The notes below the pieces were generated by a model. The model had not been told where the DNA came from and did not search any database. It was given only the letters and a program-made list of their open reading frames with translations. This document shows positions 48,661-59,166 of a DNA stretch of 64,000 bases, piece by piece. Within the stretch, counting starts at the first letter, position 1. Every line of letters begins with the position of its first letter. Made by a program: the position numbers and the translations under genes. This DNA comes from Pelotomaculum sp. PtaB.Bin104 (GTDB lineage Bacteria > Bacillota > Desulfotomaculia > Desulfotomaculales > Pelotomaculaceae): assembly GCA_002067205.1 (NCBI GenBank), contig MVQL01000129.1, positions 1 through 64,000 of the forward strand, in the 5' to 3' direction.

Positions 48661-49566
48661 TCAGTTCACCTTCTTAAAAACGGTTCTGATACTGGTACTC
48701 GCTTCCAAAGGTTTGCTTCTGGCACTTTCCAGCACTGGCGTCAGCTTAACCGCTGCAATTAGTTGCTCCATGTCCTTTTCCACCGGCAAGATATATAGAC
48801 CTACCTCGCCGGTATCCGGGTTTTTTCTCGCCAAGGGGGTAAACTCGGGTATGTCGATATCCTTTTTTGTTCCCATTATCACTGCCGCGGTAAAGGCAAT
48901 GGCCATGCGCTGCCCGATGTCATGAATAGTAGCCCTGGCATTGCCGTCTTTTGGTTTAATGAGAACGGCCAGCCCGTCCTGCAATATCTTATTCCGTATA
49001 GATTTTAAGCCCACGTTGATCATCCCGATTCCTTCCACTTGCAAGATAGAGCCTGTAAAATCTAGCCGTGCCGGAACTACCTCGCAGATGTCACCGATTA
49101 TCTCTCCGGACATAAATTTTTGGCTAACGACGATAGCAATGAAGGCCGCTATGACGGCGGCCGGCAGACCGCCAAACTGAGCAGCTAGAGCTGTAACAAA
49201 AGAAGTCCCCATCACTAGATAATTTCTTGCCTCGAAGGTCCTGGCTATTCCCTCGATATAGTCCAGGCCTCTTTTAACCAACTCCGTCCTTTCCAGGCTT
49301 TCCAGCGTTTTTCGCTCCATATTCCGGATTTCACGAAACTGCTGCGCCGCCAGAGCCAGGAAAGTCACTGCGGCATAATCGGGCTTAAATATCGCGGGCA
49401 CAGCAACGGCCCCCAGTGCCGCGGCAATCAAGCCGAGTGCGGTATGGGTCAGGTACCCGTGCGGGTAGCCAGGATATTGACGGTAATCAATACGCAGAAG
49501 AATGATCCGGACTAAAGTGCCGGCAATCACACCAATTAATACTACCACCAAATAATCTGGTTGCAC
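48661..49566 (-). CDS. YIEGIA family membrane protein
   Basis: 301 residues, named after the motif YIEGIA found here near residue 104 (RGLDYIEGIARTFEARNYL). About five membrane segments in the first half; a soluble C-terminal half with VEGIGMINVGLKSIRNKILQ. It is found in spore-forming clostridia and is probably linked to sporulation, though its exact role is not established to my knowledge. The start is GTG at 49566. It lies between spoIIP and its capping partner. Confidence 0.8.
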   Translation of the reverse strand: MQPDYLVVVLIGVIAGTLVRIILLRIDYRQYPGYPHGYLTHTALGLIAAALGAVAVPAIFKPDYAAVTFLALAAQQFREIRNMERKTLESLERTELVKRGLDYIEGIARTFEARNYLVMGTSFVTALAAQFGGLPAAVIAAFIAIVVSQKFMSGEIIGDICEVVPARLDFTGSILQVEGIGMINVGLKSIRNKILQDGLAVLIKPKDGNARATIHDIGQRMAIAFTAAVIMGTKKDIDIPEFTPLARKNPDTGEVGLYILPVEKDMEQLIAAVKLTPVLESARSKPLEASTSIRTVFKKVN

Positions 49567-49646
49567 GGGTAGCGATACCCCTTTCTTTCAAAAGCATCTA
49601 CCACGGACTGCCACGGCTGGAGTTTTAAAAAAAGTGATACCCAGGG

Positions 49647-50948
49647 TTATTGTTTGGTTATATCTTCTTGCGGATCTTTTGTAATCTCGGTTTCCTTTGA
49701 GCTCAAATCATTTTCCAAAGTTTCGTTTTCATAGCTGTACGTATTAACTTTCTTTCCAATTTTACGTGCGGCGGGGCGGGGTCCCAAAAAGCTGCTGAAT
49801 TCCCTCCCGAACCCGGCCAGCCTTTTCTTGGCGTTAGCCAGGTTGCCGGAGCTGATTAATAGGAAGCCTAATCCACCGATGATGGTTAGCCCGAGAATCC
49901 AGCCCAAGGCTTTCCACGAACCGGCTGTTGTACCGGTCGGCTTTGGTGTGGCCGGAGCCGCGGCAGCCGGTCCGCCGGGAGCTGACGGAGAGATACCGAG
50001 CACTGCGGGAATGGCTTCTGACATCAGAGATAAGCCTGCAGCAGCTTCCGCCTTAGTATTGGTATGTGTGCCGGCCTCGATCAGGAGCGCTGTTGGCATC
50101 AAGTCCTGATTATAATCCCCTTTTCCCACAAATATTTCTTTAACAACCTTGGGGTGGAGATTATTGGCCGAAGCCATCATTTGCTTGGCAAAATCCATGT
50201 TGGCCGACATCCGTGGATTTTCCCGCCCGACAACAAGGCGTAGCTTGGCAATCTTTTTTCCGTCTATGGTTGCCCGGTAATAGTTGGGGTCTGGAATACC
50301 GTCGCGGTGCACGTCGAATAAGACTGCCGGGTTTGATTTCATCAAGGTTGTCGCTGTCCGGCGGGAACGGTTATAAGCATTGTTATCGTGCGGGTCATGG
50401 GGTGTCTCATTATAATTGACCTGAAGGCCTTGTCCCTGTAGACGGTCAACCATTGATTTACCAACCTGATAGATCCCTCCCTTAAAAGGGATGGTCTCGG
50501 TCCCATCCGAAGGAACATATGATTCATCGGAATGTGAGTGATAAATTGCGATTGTACCGGTTTTTTTCTCGGCCAAATCTTTCATCACTGCAACGTTTTG
50601 ACCGGCATAAAAATCATTATAAGCCACAATCTGAGGGTCCATTCCCAAAAACTTGGCTGTGGCATTGTCTCCCTGCACCTGTTCCACCCGGTAGTGTCTG
50701 CCTTCCGAGGTATACAACTCATCCCCAGATGCAGCGAACCTAGCCATCATACTGATAATATTGCCTTGTTCATCTACAATTGAAGTAAACCTGCCGGTCA
50801 GGTGGTCCGGTGTTTCCTGGTTGAAGACCCCGGCTGAAGTAAAAACCTGCTGCAGCGAGGAGTTATTATATTGGTAGAACATCAGTGACACCGCAACCAG
50901 TATCATTAATGCACCTGATCCAATTAAAAATTTACTTTTGCTCTTCAT
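49647..50948 (-). CDS. spoIIP: Stage II sporulation protein P
   Basis: About 433 residues. A peptidoglycan amidase/endopeptidase that, with SpoIID and SpoIIM, degrades septal wall during engulfment. An N-terminal membrane anchor (FLIGSGALMILVAVSLMFY) is followed by the catalytic domain with IAIYHSHSDESYVPSDG near 150, FDVHRDGIPDPNYY near 215 and LIEAGTHTN near 292. A second hydrophobic segment is near the C terminus, an unusual addition. The ATG at 50948 is preferred over 50996; it overlaps the upstream gene by 17 bases. Confidence 0.92.
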   Translation of the reverse strand: MKSKSKFLIGSGALMILVAVSLMFYQYNNSSLQQVFTSAGVFNQETPDHLTGRFTSIVDEQGNIISMMARFAASGDELYTSEGRHYRVEQVQGDNATAKFLGMDPQIVAYNDFYAGQNVAVMKDLAEKKTGTIAIYHSHSDESYVPSDGTETIPFKGGIYQVGKSMVDRLQGQGLQVNYNETPHDPHDNNAYNRSRRTATTLMKSNPAVLFDVHRDGIPDPNYYRATIDGKKIAKLRLVVGRENPRMSANMDFAKQMMASANNLHPKVVKEIFVGKGDYNQDLMPTALLIEAGTHTNTKAEAAAGLSLMSEAIPAVLGISPSAPGGPAAAAPATPKPTGTTAGSWKALGWILGLTIIGGLGFLLISSGNLANAKKRLAGFGREFSSFLGPRPAARKIGKKVNTYSYENETLENDLSSKETEITKDPQEDITKQ

Positions 50949-51735
50949 GTGTTTCTTGATCCACCTTTCCCCGGTCATTAATTGTTTTATTAACATCTCT
51001 TTCCCCGAGCTGGTTACCGCTTGCTCCTCGGGTTACGCTTGTGTCTGGCATGTTCAACTTTTGAATCAATTCAGGCGGCCGGCCCCCTACTCTTGGCCCC
51101 CCCGACAATCTTTCAAAAGACTCACCGATTGCCTCGCACAGGAGAATCGCAATAATACCTGCCAGCACAATGGTATCGAAAGCGCCGCCACCACCGATGG
51201 CCACATTGTAATTAGCCGGAGCACCGTTTCTTAGCAGCCAGAAATAGTGAAATATATCCACTAATAGCACACCTAGCGTTGCCGAAACAAACGCCGCCCG
51301 GCGTGATCTGCCGAAAATGTAGGCTACAATGCCCCCAACAACCGGGTATAGGTAAATTGCATCCAGTACTGCATAACGTCCTGCCGGCTCAACAGTCGCG
51401 CCGGAGTTAATTAGCGAGCCGATCACGTAAACTATAACGGCAGTGGCCGCCGCACCGATCAGAGCCCTCCCCCACTCCTTTTGTGTGCCTGCCCTGAAAA
51501 GCAGGTAGAACGCCAGTCCCACCGGAACGAGAGCACCCCCCACGTTAACTGAAGTGTTGAAAGGAACAAAAGGTAATGGAATATTAATATAACTACCAAT
51601 AATGATTGTCGCAATTACTACCAGCGCACCCCGGTCTGACAGCCTCATCCGGTCGAGAGAGCGCTGGGCCAGCCCGAGATAGATCGCAACCGATGCCAAT
51701 AATAGCAAGGTTATACCGATTGGAAACCGTTCCAA
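50932..51735 (-). CDS. DUF1614 family membrane protein
   Basis: About 267 residues with some seven membrane segments (ITLLLLASVAIYLGLA, ALVVIATIIIGSYIN, YPVVGGIVAYIFG and others), matching DUF1614. The TTG at 51735 is chosen because GGAGG lies nine bases upstream; the longer frame to 51882 adds non-family sequence. The C-terminal tail is polar. It is transcribed into spoIIP with an overlap, which suggests a sporulation link. Confidence 0.75.
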   Translation of the reverse strand: MERFPIGITLLLLASVAIYLGLAQRSLDRMRLSDRGALVVIATIIIGSYINIPLPFVPFNTSVNVGGALVPVGLAFYLLFRAGTQKEWGRALIGAAATAVIVYVIGSLINSGATVEPAGRYAVLDAIYLYPVVGGIVAYIFGRSRRAAFVSATLGVLLVDIFHYFWLLRNGAPANYNVAIGGGGAFDTIVLAGIIAILLCEAIGESFERLSGGPRVGGRPPELIQKLNMPDTSVTRGASGNQLGERDVNKTINDRGKVDQETHEEQK

Positions 51736-51900
51736 GTATATCAGCCTCCCTATATAATTAAAAACAATATTTATAAGATTGTCCGTTTCTTTAGAAAATA
51801 TACAGGCGAAAAGGAGCGCTAAATGGTTTATAGGATCTCTATTTGAATAAAGATAGACTCCAAGGACGCTGTGAGAAACCATAATAAAACAAAAATAAAA

Positions 51901-51921
51901 AGCCAGGGATTATCCCTGGCT
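51901..51921 (-). terminator. Terminator of the ispH-rpsA transcript
   Basis: AGCCAGGGA (51901-51909) pairs perfectly with TCCCTGGCT (51913-51921), loop TTA. On the minus strand TTTTTATTTTTG follows. It is about 90 bases after the ispH-S1 stop. Confidence 0.9.
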
Positions 51922-52007
51922 GAAGACCAAAAAAGAAAGCGCAAAACATAAGGTTTAAATTTATAATATCTGAGAAATAGCCTTAGCAGGCCCAACCTTT
52001 CATTAAG

Positions 52008-54038
52008 TTATTCCTTCTTATCAAAAAGATTACCGACCATATCACCAATAGTAATCACTTCGCTTGCTGTATCCTGCCCCACATTGCTGGAATAATCCCG
52101 GGGTTCCCGATCCTGTTTTTCCTTTGCCACTTCTCTGATGGATAAACGGATCCTTTTTTCGTTTCTGTCCACGCTAAGAACTTTGACGTTTACCTCTTCA
52201 CCTTCTGTGACCACTTCATCAGGCTTTTCAACATGACGGTCAGCCAGGTGGGATATATGCACCAATCCTTCCACGCCTGGTTCCAATTGGACAAAGGCGC
52301 CAAAGGGAGCAAGCCGAACCACTTTAGCCTGGATAATGCTGCCAACCGGATAATTCTCTTCGACACTGTCCCATGGATTTGGCAACACCTGCTTTAAACC
52401 CAGGGAGATCTTTTCGTTTTCCCGGTCTACCCGCAGGACCATTACGTCTAGTTCATCGCCAACTTTAACTACTTCTGAAGGGTGATTGATCCTGTGCCAG
52501 GACATCTCAGATACATGAAGCAGGCCGTCTACTCCCCCGATGTCCACAAAAGCACCAAATTGAGTTAACCGGCGGACAATACCTTTGACAACTTGCCCTT
52601 CTTGCAAGTTTTCAAGCATTTCCTTGCGCAGGCGGGCAAAATCTTCGTCCAGCACCGCTTTACGGGACAAAATTACTTTTTTCCTGCCCCGGTTTATTTC
52701 AATTACCCGTGCCGAGATTACCTGGCCGAGATATTTGGAAAGGTCTTCAACGTAGCCTCTTTCCACCAAAGATGCCGGCAAAAACGCCCGGGCTCCCACA
52801 TCCACCAGCAACCCGCCTTTAACCACTTCACGGACAGTTCCTTGAACAGTCTCCTGAGTATTTAAAGCCTCTTCCAGCTTCACCCAGGATTTTTCTGCAT
52901 CAGCTTTCTCTTTAGATAAGATCAGCCGCCCCTCGTTGTCCTCTGCCTTTAAAACGCACACCTCTATTTCATCCCCAACCTTAACGATATCCTGGGGAGA
53001 ATTAACATCACAGCAGGACAGCTCCCTGATCGGGATCACACCTTCTGATTTTGCGCCCACGTCCACCATTACTTCGTCCTGGCTGATATGGACAACCACT
53101 CCTTTAACAATCTCACCGTTACGGAGCGACTTGACCTCAACAGCATCTTTCATTTCTTCATCAGTACTCAGTTCTTCTTCATTAGTGCTGATTTCTTCAT
53201 TATCGATCATTCGCCTTTTAACCTCCTCTATAATCCAGTCAGGTGTGGATGCACCCGCTGTTAACCCTGCTGCTTTAACACCTCGAAACCAGGCCTGATC
53301 AATGTCACCGGCTGTTTCGACGTGATAGGTAGTTGTTCCTGACGCGCGGCAGACACTGGCTAATTTCCTAGTATTGGCGCTGTTTGCGCCTCCAGCCACG
53401 ATCATGATCTCAACTTGCCGGGCAAGGTCCAGGGCGGCCTGCTGCCGCTCAACTGTAGCGCTGCAAATCGTATTAAATATTTTAAACTCCGCACCTGTCC
53501 TTTTGATGGCCTCAATAACAGCTTCAAAACTTGCTGGTGACTGTGTTGTCTGCACCATTAAACCGATCTTAACGGATTTATCAATTAAACATGCTTCTTC
53601 AGGGCTTCCCACAACAACGGCCTGATCACCAGACCAACTTTTTATGCCGCTTACTTCCGGATGATTTTTATCACCAAATACAACTACCTGCATCCCTGCC
53701 GCGGCAATATCCCGGGCTAGTAACTGTGCTTTACGAACAAAGGGACAGGTAGCGTCAACTATCTTCAGTCCCCGGGACTGTGCAGCCTCGACCAGATCCA
53801 CCCCTACACCATGTGACCTGATCACCAGGGTGCCGCTGCTGTCCGCCTCGTCCGGGGTCGAAATTTCCCTGACCCCTAACTCGGTTAGACGGTCCATTAC
53901 CTGCGGGTTGTGGATCAGTGGGCCAATGGTATATACAGGACCAGCCCTCTCTAATACAGCGGCCTGCGTCATTTCAATAGCCCTGTTTACTCCAAAACAA
54001 AATCCGGCTTTTTTTGCCACCCGCACTTCCATAGTCAC
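52008..54038 (-). CDS. ispH: HMBPP reductase IspH fused to four S1 RNA-binding domains
   Basis: 676 residues. Residues 1 to about 280 are IspH, the last enzyme of the MEP isoprenoid pathway, with the iron-sulfur cysteines in AGFCFGVNRA (Cys14), DATCPFVRKA and FNTICSATVERQ. After an acidic linker with a near-repeat (EISTNEE, ELSTDEE) follow four S1 domains, as in ribosomal protein S1 (GEIVKGVVVHISQDEVMVD, LLVDVGARAFLPASLV, FGAFVDIGGVDGLLHVSEM, FGAFVQLEPGVEGLVHISHL). The fusion is well known in clostridia. It probably provides both activities. Confidence 0.96.
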   Translation of the reverse strand: MTMEVRVAKKAGFCFGVNRAIEMTQAAVLERAGPVYTIGPLIHNPQVMDRLTELGVREISTPDEADSSGTLVIRSHGVGVDLVEAAQSRGLKIVDATCPFVRKAQLLARDIAAAGMQVVVFGDKNHPEVSGIKSWSGDQAVVVGSPEEACLIDKSVKIGLMVQTTQSPASFEAVIEAIKRTGAEFKIFNTICSATVERQQAALDLARQVEIMIVAGGANSANTRKLASVCRASGTTTYHVETAGDIDQAWFRGVKAAGLTAGASTPDWIIEEVKRRMIDNEEISTNEEELSTDEEMKDAVEVKSLRNGEIVKGVVVHISQDEVMVDVGAKSEGVIPIRELSCCDVNSPQDIVKVGDEIEVCVLKAEDNEGRLILSKEKADAEKSWVKLEEALNTQETVQGTVREVVKGGLLVDVGARAFLPASLVERGYVEDLSKYLGQVISARVIEINRGRKKVILSRKAVLDEDFARLRKEMLENLQEGQVVKGIVRRLTQFGAFVDIGGVDGLLHVSEMSWHRINHPSEVVKVGDELDVMVLRVDRENEKISLGLKQVLPNPWDSVEENYPVGSIIQAKVVRLAPFGAFVQLEPGVEGLVHISHLADRHVEKPDEVVTEGEEVNVKVLSVDRNEKRIRLSIREVAKEKQDREPRDYSSNVGQDTASEVITIGDMVGNLFDKKE

Positions 54039-54127
54039 ACATTACCACCGCGATATTTATCTGATTTACATTCGCTGTATTGCCTGTAGTTTCCTTCTTT
54101 ATGCTGAATATTTTTATATTAATTGCT

Positions 54128-54706
54128 CTAATGCGCTTTTAATAAAGAAGCTATTTGCATCATAATCGAATCACTGGCTTTTTCCTGGTCAGCCCGTGAT
54201 AATTTGGATACAGCGGGGAAAATCAACGGCCGGCCGATACTAATTTTTATTTTTCCAAAAAAACCTTTCTTCACGCTGATAGCCACAGGCAACATCGGTA
54301 CACCCGCCTTTAGCGCCAACATCGCTGCACCCAGGTGCGGCTTTTGCAACTCGCCGGTGTGGCTCCTGGAGCCCTCGGGGAAAACCCCCACAATTTGACC
54401 TTCTTCTAGTAAAGCCAGGGCCTTTCGGATCGCTGCCCGGTCTGTGCCACCCCGCCGCACTGGAAAAGTGCCCAGTGCGCGAATGATTGGATTGAGCAGC
54501 CGAATGTCAAAAAGCTCCGCCTTGCCCATAAAATTAACTCTCCGGTCAATCGCACAGCCAACTACAACCGGATCCCAGTAACTGGTGTGATTTGCAGCTA
54601 GAACCAGTCCGCCTGATTCCGGCAGGTGTTCTGCCCCCCGCACTTCCCAGCGCCTGATCACTACCAGAACAATCCGGCAGATAAATCGCGTAAAGTAGTA
54701 GAACAC
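54128..54706 (-). CDS. plsC: 1-acyl-sn-glycerol-3-phosphate acyltransferase
   Basis: 192 residues. It adds the second acyl chain to make phosphatidic acid. The catalytic motif NHTSYWD is near residue 39, and FPEGSRSHTGELQ near 113 is the substrate-binding motif. An N-terminal membrane helix is present. It starts five bases after cmk, in the same operon as ispH. Confidence 0.93.
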   Translation of the reverse strand: MFYYFTRFICRIVLVVIRRWEVRGAEHLPESGGLVLAANHTSYWDPVVVGCAIDRRVNFMGKAELFDIRLLNPIIRALGTFPVRRGGTDRAAIRKALALLEEGQIVGVFPEGSRSHTGELQKPHLGAAMLALKAGVPMLPVAISVKKGFFGKIKISIGRPLIFPAVSKLSRADQEKASDSIMMQIASLLKAH

Positions 54707-54711
54707 CCGAT

Positions 54712-55386
54712 CTACCTCCCCGCTAATGCCCGGTCAGTGATCAACCCAACTACCTGCTCAATGGAAAGATCCGTGCAGTCGATAATTTCCGCATCGGGAG
54801 CCGGTGTAAGCGGTCCAATTTCTCTGGTGGCATCAAGCCGGTCTCGCTCAAGTATTTCTTTTTCCATTTGGTACTGAGCAATCTCGTACCCTTTTGCAGA
54901 TAGTTCTTGAAGACGCCTGCGCGATCTTTCACCAGAAGAAGCAGTGAGAAATATTTTGATACGGGCATTGGGAAGCACCACCGTTCCTATATCCCGCCCT
55001 TCCATCACTACTCCACCTTGTTTGGCCATTGCCTGCTGCAATTCAACCAGACGCTTTCTCACTGCGGGAACCCGAGCTGTCAAAGAAACGCTTCTGGATA
55101 TATTAGGGCTGCGAATTTCTTCAGTTACGTCTTCGTGATCCAATAATACCTTCAAGCTCCCGTCCGGCCCGGCTATCAAGTCCACCACAGCGCTTGCAGC
55201 CACTTCCCCCAGGGCGGCTAGATCGTCAAAATCCACGCCGTTGCGGAGCGCTTTTAAAGTAACGGCCCGGTACATTGCACCAGTATCTATGTATAAAAAG
55301 CCTAGTTCTTCGGCGACTTTCTTCGCCACGGTGCTCTTTCCAGACCCGGCCGGTCCGTCTATGGCTATATTTGGCCTTGAATCCAT
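54712..55386 (-). CDS. cmk: Cytidylate kinase
   Basis: 224 residues. Phosphorylates CMP and dCMP. The P-loop GPAGSGKSTVAKKV is near residue 11, YIDTGAMYRAVT near 32, and MEGRDIGTVVLPNA near 125 are the family motifs. It is the first gene of cmk-plsC-ispH. Confidence 0.97.
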   Translation of the reverse strand: MDSRPNIAIDGPAGSGKSTVAKKVAEELGFLYIDTGAMYRAVTLKALRNGVDFDDLAALGEVAASAVVDLIAGPDGSLKVLLDHEDVTEEIRSPNISRSVSLTARVPAVRKRLVELQQAMAKQGGVVMEGRDIGTVVLPNARIKIFLTASSGERSRRRLQELSAKGYEIAQYQMEKEILERDRLDATREIGPLTPAPDAEIIDCTDLSIEQVVGLITDRALAGR

Positions 55387-55541
55387 AGCTCCTCCAAAGT
55401 GCTTAAAAGCACACCCAGAATATTAATCAAAGATTTATAATAAGCAATAACTTCGACATAATAAAGTGATTTCCTTTTTTATTAACAAAATACATAGTTA
55501 GATGTGAACCAGTACTAATAGCATTAAATCCCAATCTTCAT

Positions 55542-55580
55542 AATAAAATCTGGAGAGGATTATCCTTTCCAGATTTTATT
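55542..55580 (-). terminator. Terminator of the aro operon
   Basis: A 13-bp stem (55542-55554 with 55568-55580, AATAAAATCTGGA and complement), extended by GGA/TCC inside, follows the aroA stop directly; TTTTATTATG on the minus strand. Confidence 0.88.
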
Positions 55581-56865
55581 ATTTACCCTGAATATTTTTT
55601 AATACCACGGCAAACCCTGGGAAAGATACATTAATACATTCCGCCCCACGGATCACTGTTTCCCCTTTAGCCACAAGACCAGCTATAGCTGCCGCCATTG
55701 CTATACGGTGGTCGCCCTGGCTATCACATATAGCTCCCTGGAGGGGGCGCCCGCCCATTATGAGCAGTCCGTCGGGCAATTCCTCCACAGCGGCACCGAA
55801 CCGGCGGAGTATCGCCGCCACTGTGGCAATCCGGTCGCTTTCTTTCACTTTTAGCTCACCAGCGTCCTTAATTCGAGTGGTTCCATCCGCCGCGGCAGCG
55901 GCAACCGCAAGAGCGGGCACCTCATCAATTAGTCGTGGGATGGTCTCACCGGCTACAGTTACTCCCGAAAGCTTCCCGGCATAACGCACATGTACATCTG
56001 CAACTGGCTCCCCTCCCTCCTCCCGCTTGTTGAGCAGCTCAATGCCTGCACCCATCTCCAGCAGGACGTCCAGGATGCCGCTCCTGGTTGGATTGATCCC
56101 TATACCGGGTATAGTCAGATCGGAACCGGGAACAAGAGCTGCCGCCACCATCAAGAAGGCTGCCGAAGAAATATCACCGGGAACGCATACCCTCTGCCCC
56201 TTAAGCCGGGATTGACCGGTTACCTGGACCGTATTTCCGGATACCTTAATGTTCGCACCAAAGTAATTAAGCATCCGCTCAGTATGGTCCCTGGATCGGT
56301 GTGGCTCGCTGACATAGGTCACCCCGTCGGCAAACAGGCCGGCTAGAAGCACCGCAGACTTGACCTGGGCGCTTGCCACCGGGCTGCCGTAATCAATGGG
56401 TTTTAAGCAACCACCTTGTATAGCCAGTGGAGCCAACCGGCCCCCCTGTCTGCCTCGAATATGAGCGCCCATCTGGACCAGCGGCCCGGTGACACGAGCC
56501 ATCGGGCGCTGCCGCAAGGAGCGGTCACCGGTGACTACGCTGAAAAACGGTTGGCCCGATAAAATACCCAGTATTAACCGCATTGTTGTACCGGAGTTAC
56601 CCGCGTCCAAGATATCGTCGGGTTCAGACAGACCTGATAGACCACGCCCGCGCACGATCACCCTGCCGTGCTCCGGGCCTTGTATTTCTACACCCAGCTT
56701 CCCAAAACAGCTAATGGTGGATAAACAGTCTTCCCCGGGCAAAAAGTTTTCAATTACTGTGTCCCCTTCAGCCAGGGCACCCAGCATCACTGCCCGGTGT
56801 GAAATGGACTTGTCGCCGGGCACCGTTGTTGTGCCCTGGAGCGCTCCGGCAGGCGCTACGTGCAA
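55579..56865 (-). CDS. aroA: 3-phosphoshikimate 1-carboxyvinyltransferase (EPSP synthase)
   Basis: 428 residues. It joins shikimate 3-phosphate and PEP. The family blocks: [18 protein letters not shown] near 17, [12 protein letters not shown] near 86, DRSLRQRPM near 118 and the C-terminal DHRIAMA. It is the last gene of aroF-tyrA-aroA. Confidence 0.97.
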   Translation of the reverse strand: MHVAPAGALQGTTTVPGDKSISHRAVMLGALAEGDTVIENFLPGEDCLSTISCFGKLGVEIQGPEHGRVIVRGRGLSGLSEPDDILDAGNSGTTMRLILGILSGQPFFSVVTGDRSLRQRPMARVTGPLVQMGAHIRGRQGGRLAPLAIQGGCLKPIDYGSPVASAQVKSAVLLAGLFADGVTYVSEPHRSRDHTERMLNYFGANIKVSGNTVQVTGQSRLKGQRVCVPGDISSAAFLMVAAALVPGSDLTIPGIGINPTRSGILDVLLEMGAGIELLNKREEGGEPVADVHVRYAGKLSGVTVAGETIPRLIDEVPALAVAAAAADGTTRIKDAGELKVKESDRIATVAAILRRFGAAVEELPDGLLIMGGRPLQGAICDSQGDHRIAMAAAIAGLVAKGETVIRGAECINVSFPGFAVVLKNIQGK

Positions 56866-56900
56866 TTCATTGCTTCTTATTTCTAATCCCCCCGTTGATT

Positions 56901-58004
56901 CTACCTTTTCCTGACCTGGTACCCCTGCTCTTGCAGAGCGCAGGCTGCACAGTTTTGTTCCTCTGGTGCGGCAAAACCCATCCTGATCGTGCCGCCTTCA
57001 CCCTCACGCACCCGCAGAATTTCTATGTCATAAATATTAACACCCGCATCCCCCAGGACAGTAGCTAATGCAGCAATTATTCCCGGCCGGTCGGGTACTG
57101 TAACCACAATCTCATAAAGGCTGGTTAGGTACCGGCTGGTCTTAGCAGGCAAGCTGGAGCGTACTTCTTGCGCACTGGCCAGTCTTGCCTCGACCGCGTC
57201 CCCTTCATCTGCAGCAATAAGGCCTTCAAACAGGCTCAACTCCGTCTGGAAGCGCCGGATCATATCCAGCAACTGCTCCCGGTTCGCATGGAATATATCC
57301 CGCCACATTGGCGGGCCGCTGGCCGCAATCCGGGTTGTGTCCCTGAATCCACTCGCCGCAAGCGGCAAAATTTCATCGCTCGCGGTCATTTGAGCCACGG
57401 TATTAACCAGCGATACCGCTATAAAATGAGGCAGGTGGCTCACTGCAGCAACTGCCAGATCGTGCCTCTCAGGCTCCATCTCGATGACCTTAGCCCCCAC
57501 TCCGCCAGCCATTTTTTTTAACACGGCTACCGCTTGGGCAGGTGTATGCTCGTGAGGGGTAATGATGTAAAAAGCATTTTCAAACAAGTAACGGTCGGCC
57601 TCCTTGACCCCAGTCCTCTCCGTGCCGGCCATCGGGTGCCCGCCGACAAAGGCTATACCTTTCGGCACCAGCTTTTCCGCCGCACGGACAATTCCGCCCT
57701 TTGTACTTCCTACATCGGTCACTATAGTACCGGGGGAAAGATAAGGGAGGATTTCCTCCAGAACCGTTATCGTTGCGCTTACTGGTGTGGCAATGATCAC
57801 CAAATCGGCCCCTGCTACTCCTGCTTCAATTGAACCGGTAAACCGGTCAATGGCGCCCAGTTCGACACCCAGTTGCAAGTTTTCCGCGCGGGAGCCCGAG
57901 CCGACCACCTCTCCGGCCAAACCCCTCGCGCGCAGAGCCATGCCCAGAGAACCGCCGATTAAGCCTACGCCAATGATTGCCACCCGGTTAAACTCCGGAA
58001 TCAA
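56901..58004 (-). CDS. tyrA: Prephenate dehydrogenase with ACT domain
   Basis: 367 residues. It oxidises prephenate to 4-hydroxyphenylpyruvate for tyrosine. The NAD motif [17 protein letters not shown] starts at residue 8, [14 protein letters not shown] is near 118, and [12 protein letters not shown] near 188 holds the catalytic histidines. A C-terminal ACT domain ([18 protein letters not shown]) probably senses tyrosine. It overlaps the aroF stop by four bases (ATGA). Confidence 0.95.
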   Translation of the reverse strand: MIPEFNRVAIIGVGLIGGSLGMALRARGLAGEVVGSGSRAENLQLGVELGAIDRFTGSIEAGVAGADLVIIATPVSATITVLEEILPYLSPGTIVTDVGSTKGGIVRAAEKLVPKGIAFVGGHPMAGTERTGVKEADRYLFENAFYIITPHEHTPAQAVAVLKKMAGGVGAKVIEMEPERHDLAVAAVSHLPHFIAVSLVNTVAQMTASDEILPLAASGFRDTTRIAASGPPMWRDIFHANREQLLDMIRRFQTELSLFEGLIAADEGDAVEARLASAQEVRSSLPAKTSRYLTSLYEIVVTVPDRPGIIAALATVLGDAGVNIYDIEILRVREGEGGTIRMGFAAPEEQNCAACALQEQGYQVRKR

Positions 58005-59017
58005 GGAAGTTTCCTCCCCAATACAGCAGCAAGCTGCTTAAGATTAGACATCAGTGAGCAAAAATTGTCCGGGGTTAGCGACTGGGGCCCGTCGCATAAA
58101 GCCTCAGGTGGATTGGGATGCACTTCGATTATTAAGCCGTCCGCCCCAGCAGCCAGAGCTGCCTTGGACATAGCAGGAACAAAGCGCCACCTGCCGGTAG
58201 CATGACTGGGGTCTACGATCACCGGTAGATGGGAAAGGTGTTTGACTACCGGGACAGCGGAAAGGTCCAGCGTATTCCTGGTATAATTCTCAAAACTGCG
58301 GATGCCGCGCTCACATAGAATAACATTATAATTGCCCCCGGCCATAATATATTCAGCTGCCATTAGCCACTCTTCGAAGGTTGCCGAGGAACCCCTCTTT
58401 AACAGCACCGGCTTATCAACTTTGGCCATCTCCCGCAGAAGGAAAAAATTCTGCATATTACGGGCACCAATTTGCAAGATATCAGCATACTCAGCGACCA
58501 TGGGCAAGGTGCGCACATCCATTACCTCTGTCACTATCAAAAGACCGGTTGCTTCTCTAGCCTCGGCTAGAAGCTTCAAGCCCTCTTCCTCCAACCCCTG
58601 GAAGGCATAAGGTGAGGTTCTCGGTTTAAAGGCACCACCCCTGAGCAAGGTGGCGCCGGCCTGTTTAACCGTTTTGGCCGTCACCAGAAGTTGGTCACGG
58701 CTCTCCACCGCACAGGGGCCGGCGATCACATGAACGGTGTCGCCACCTATTTCCAAACCTCCCACCCGGATTATAGTACCTTCTTCATGAAAAGCCCTGC
58801 TGGCCAGCTTATATGGCTGAAGAATAGGCACAACCTTTTCAACTCCAGGCATCGCTTCCAAACTCATATCCTTAAGATGTGTTTTATCTCCGATCGCGCC
58901 GATAATCGTACGTTCAACACCGGCGGAAAGATGGATCAGAAAGCCCGCCTTTTCCAGCCGGGCTAAAACAGCATTTATTTGCTCATCATTTGCCAGATGA
59001 TCCATGACAATAATCAT
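58001..59017 (-). CDS. aroF: DAHP synthase, type I-beta
   Basis: About 338 residues from the ATG at 59017. It condenses PEP and erythrose 4-phosphate, the first step to aromatic amino acids. An N-terminal ferredoxin-like regulatory domain (residues 1-70) precedes the barrel with [16 protein letters not shown] near 85, [18 protein letters not shown] near 115 and DPSHATGRW near 273. GAGGTG lies ten bases upstream; the frame starts six codons earlier. It is the first gene of an operon with an attenuator-like leader. Confidence 0.96.
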   Translation of the reverse strand: MIIVMDHLANDEQINAVLARLEKAGFLIHLSAGVERTIIGAIGDKTHLKDMSLEAMPGVEKVVPILQPYKLASRAFHEEGTIIRVGGLEIGGDTVHVIAGPCAVESRDQLLVTAKTVKQAGATLLRGGAFKPRTSPYAFQGLEEEGLKLLAEAREATGLLIVTEVMDVRTLPMVAEYADILQIGARNMQNFFLLREMAKVDKPVLLKRGSSATFEEWLMAAEYIMAGGNYNVILCERGIRSFENYTRNTLDLSAVPVVKHLSHLPVIVDPSHATGRWRFVPAMSKAALAAGADGLIIEVHPNPPEALCDGPQSLTPDNFCSLMSNLKQLAAVLGRKLP

Positions 59018-59073
59018 TTGCTTTGAGCACCTCATTTTTTCATTAAATTATAATTATACTTTATAAATCCCTC

Positions 59074-59100
59074 CAGCATGTTTACCTGGAGCATGCTGGT
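59074..59100 (-). promoter_or_regulatory. Overlapping hairpins just upstream of aroF
   Basis: CCAGCATG and CATGCTGG pair perfectly over 11 bases of loop; in the same stretch CTCCAG can pair instead with CTGGAG. The alternatives exclude each other. They lie between the attenuator and the aroF ribosome-binding site, so they could affect translation. On the plus strand the hairpin ends in TTTTGTT. Confidence 0.45.
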
Positions 59101-59144
59101 TTTGTTCATTTTCATTATTAACAAGCTGGACTCAAAATATAAAA

Positions 59145-59166
59145 AAGCACTCCCGGAGGAATGCTT
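59145..59166 (-). terminator. Attenuator-like terminator in the aroF leader
   Basis: On the minus strand, AAGCATTCC pairs with GGAGTGCTT (9 bp, one G-U pair) around a TCCG loop, followed by TTTTTTATATTTTG. The G-U pair becomes a C-A mismatch on the other strand, so the hairpin acts on the minus strand. It is 128 bases before aroF and about 190 bases after the trpA remnant, so it may end that transcript or regulate aroF. Confidence 0.75.
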
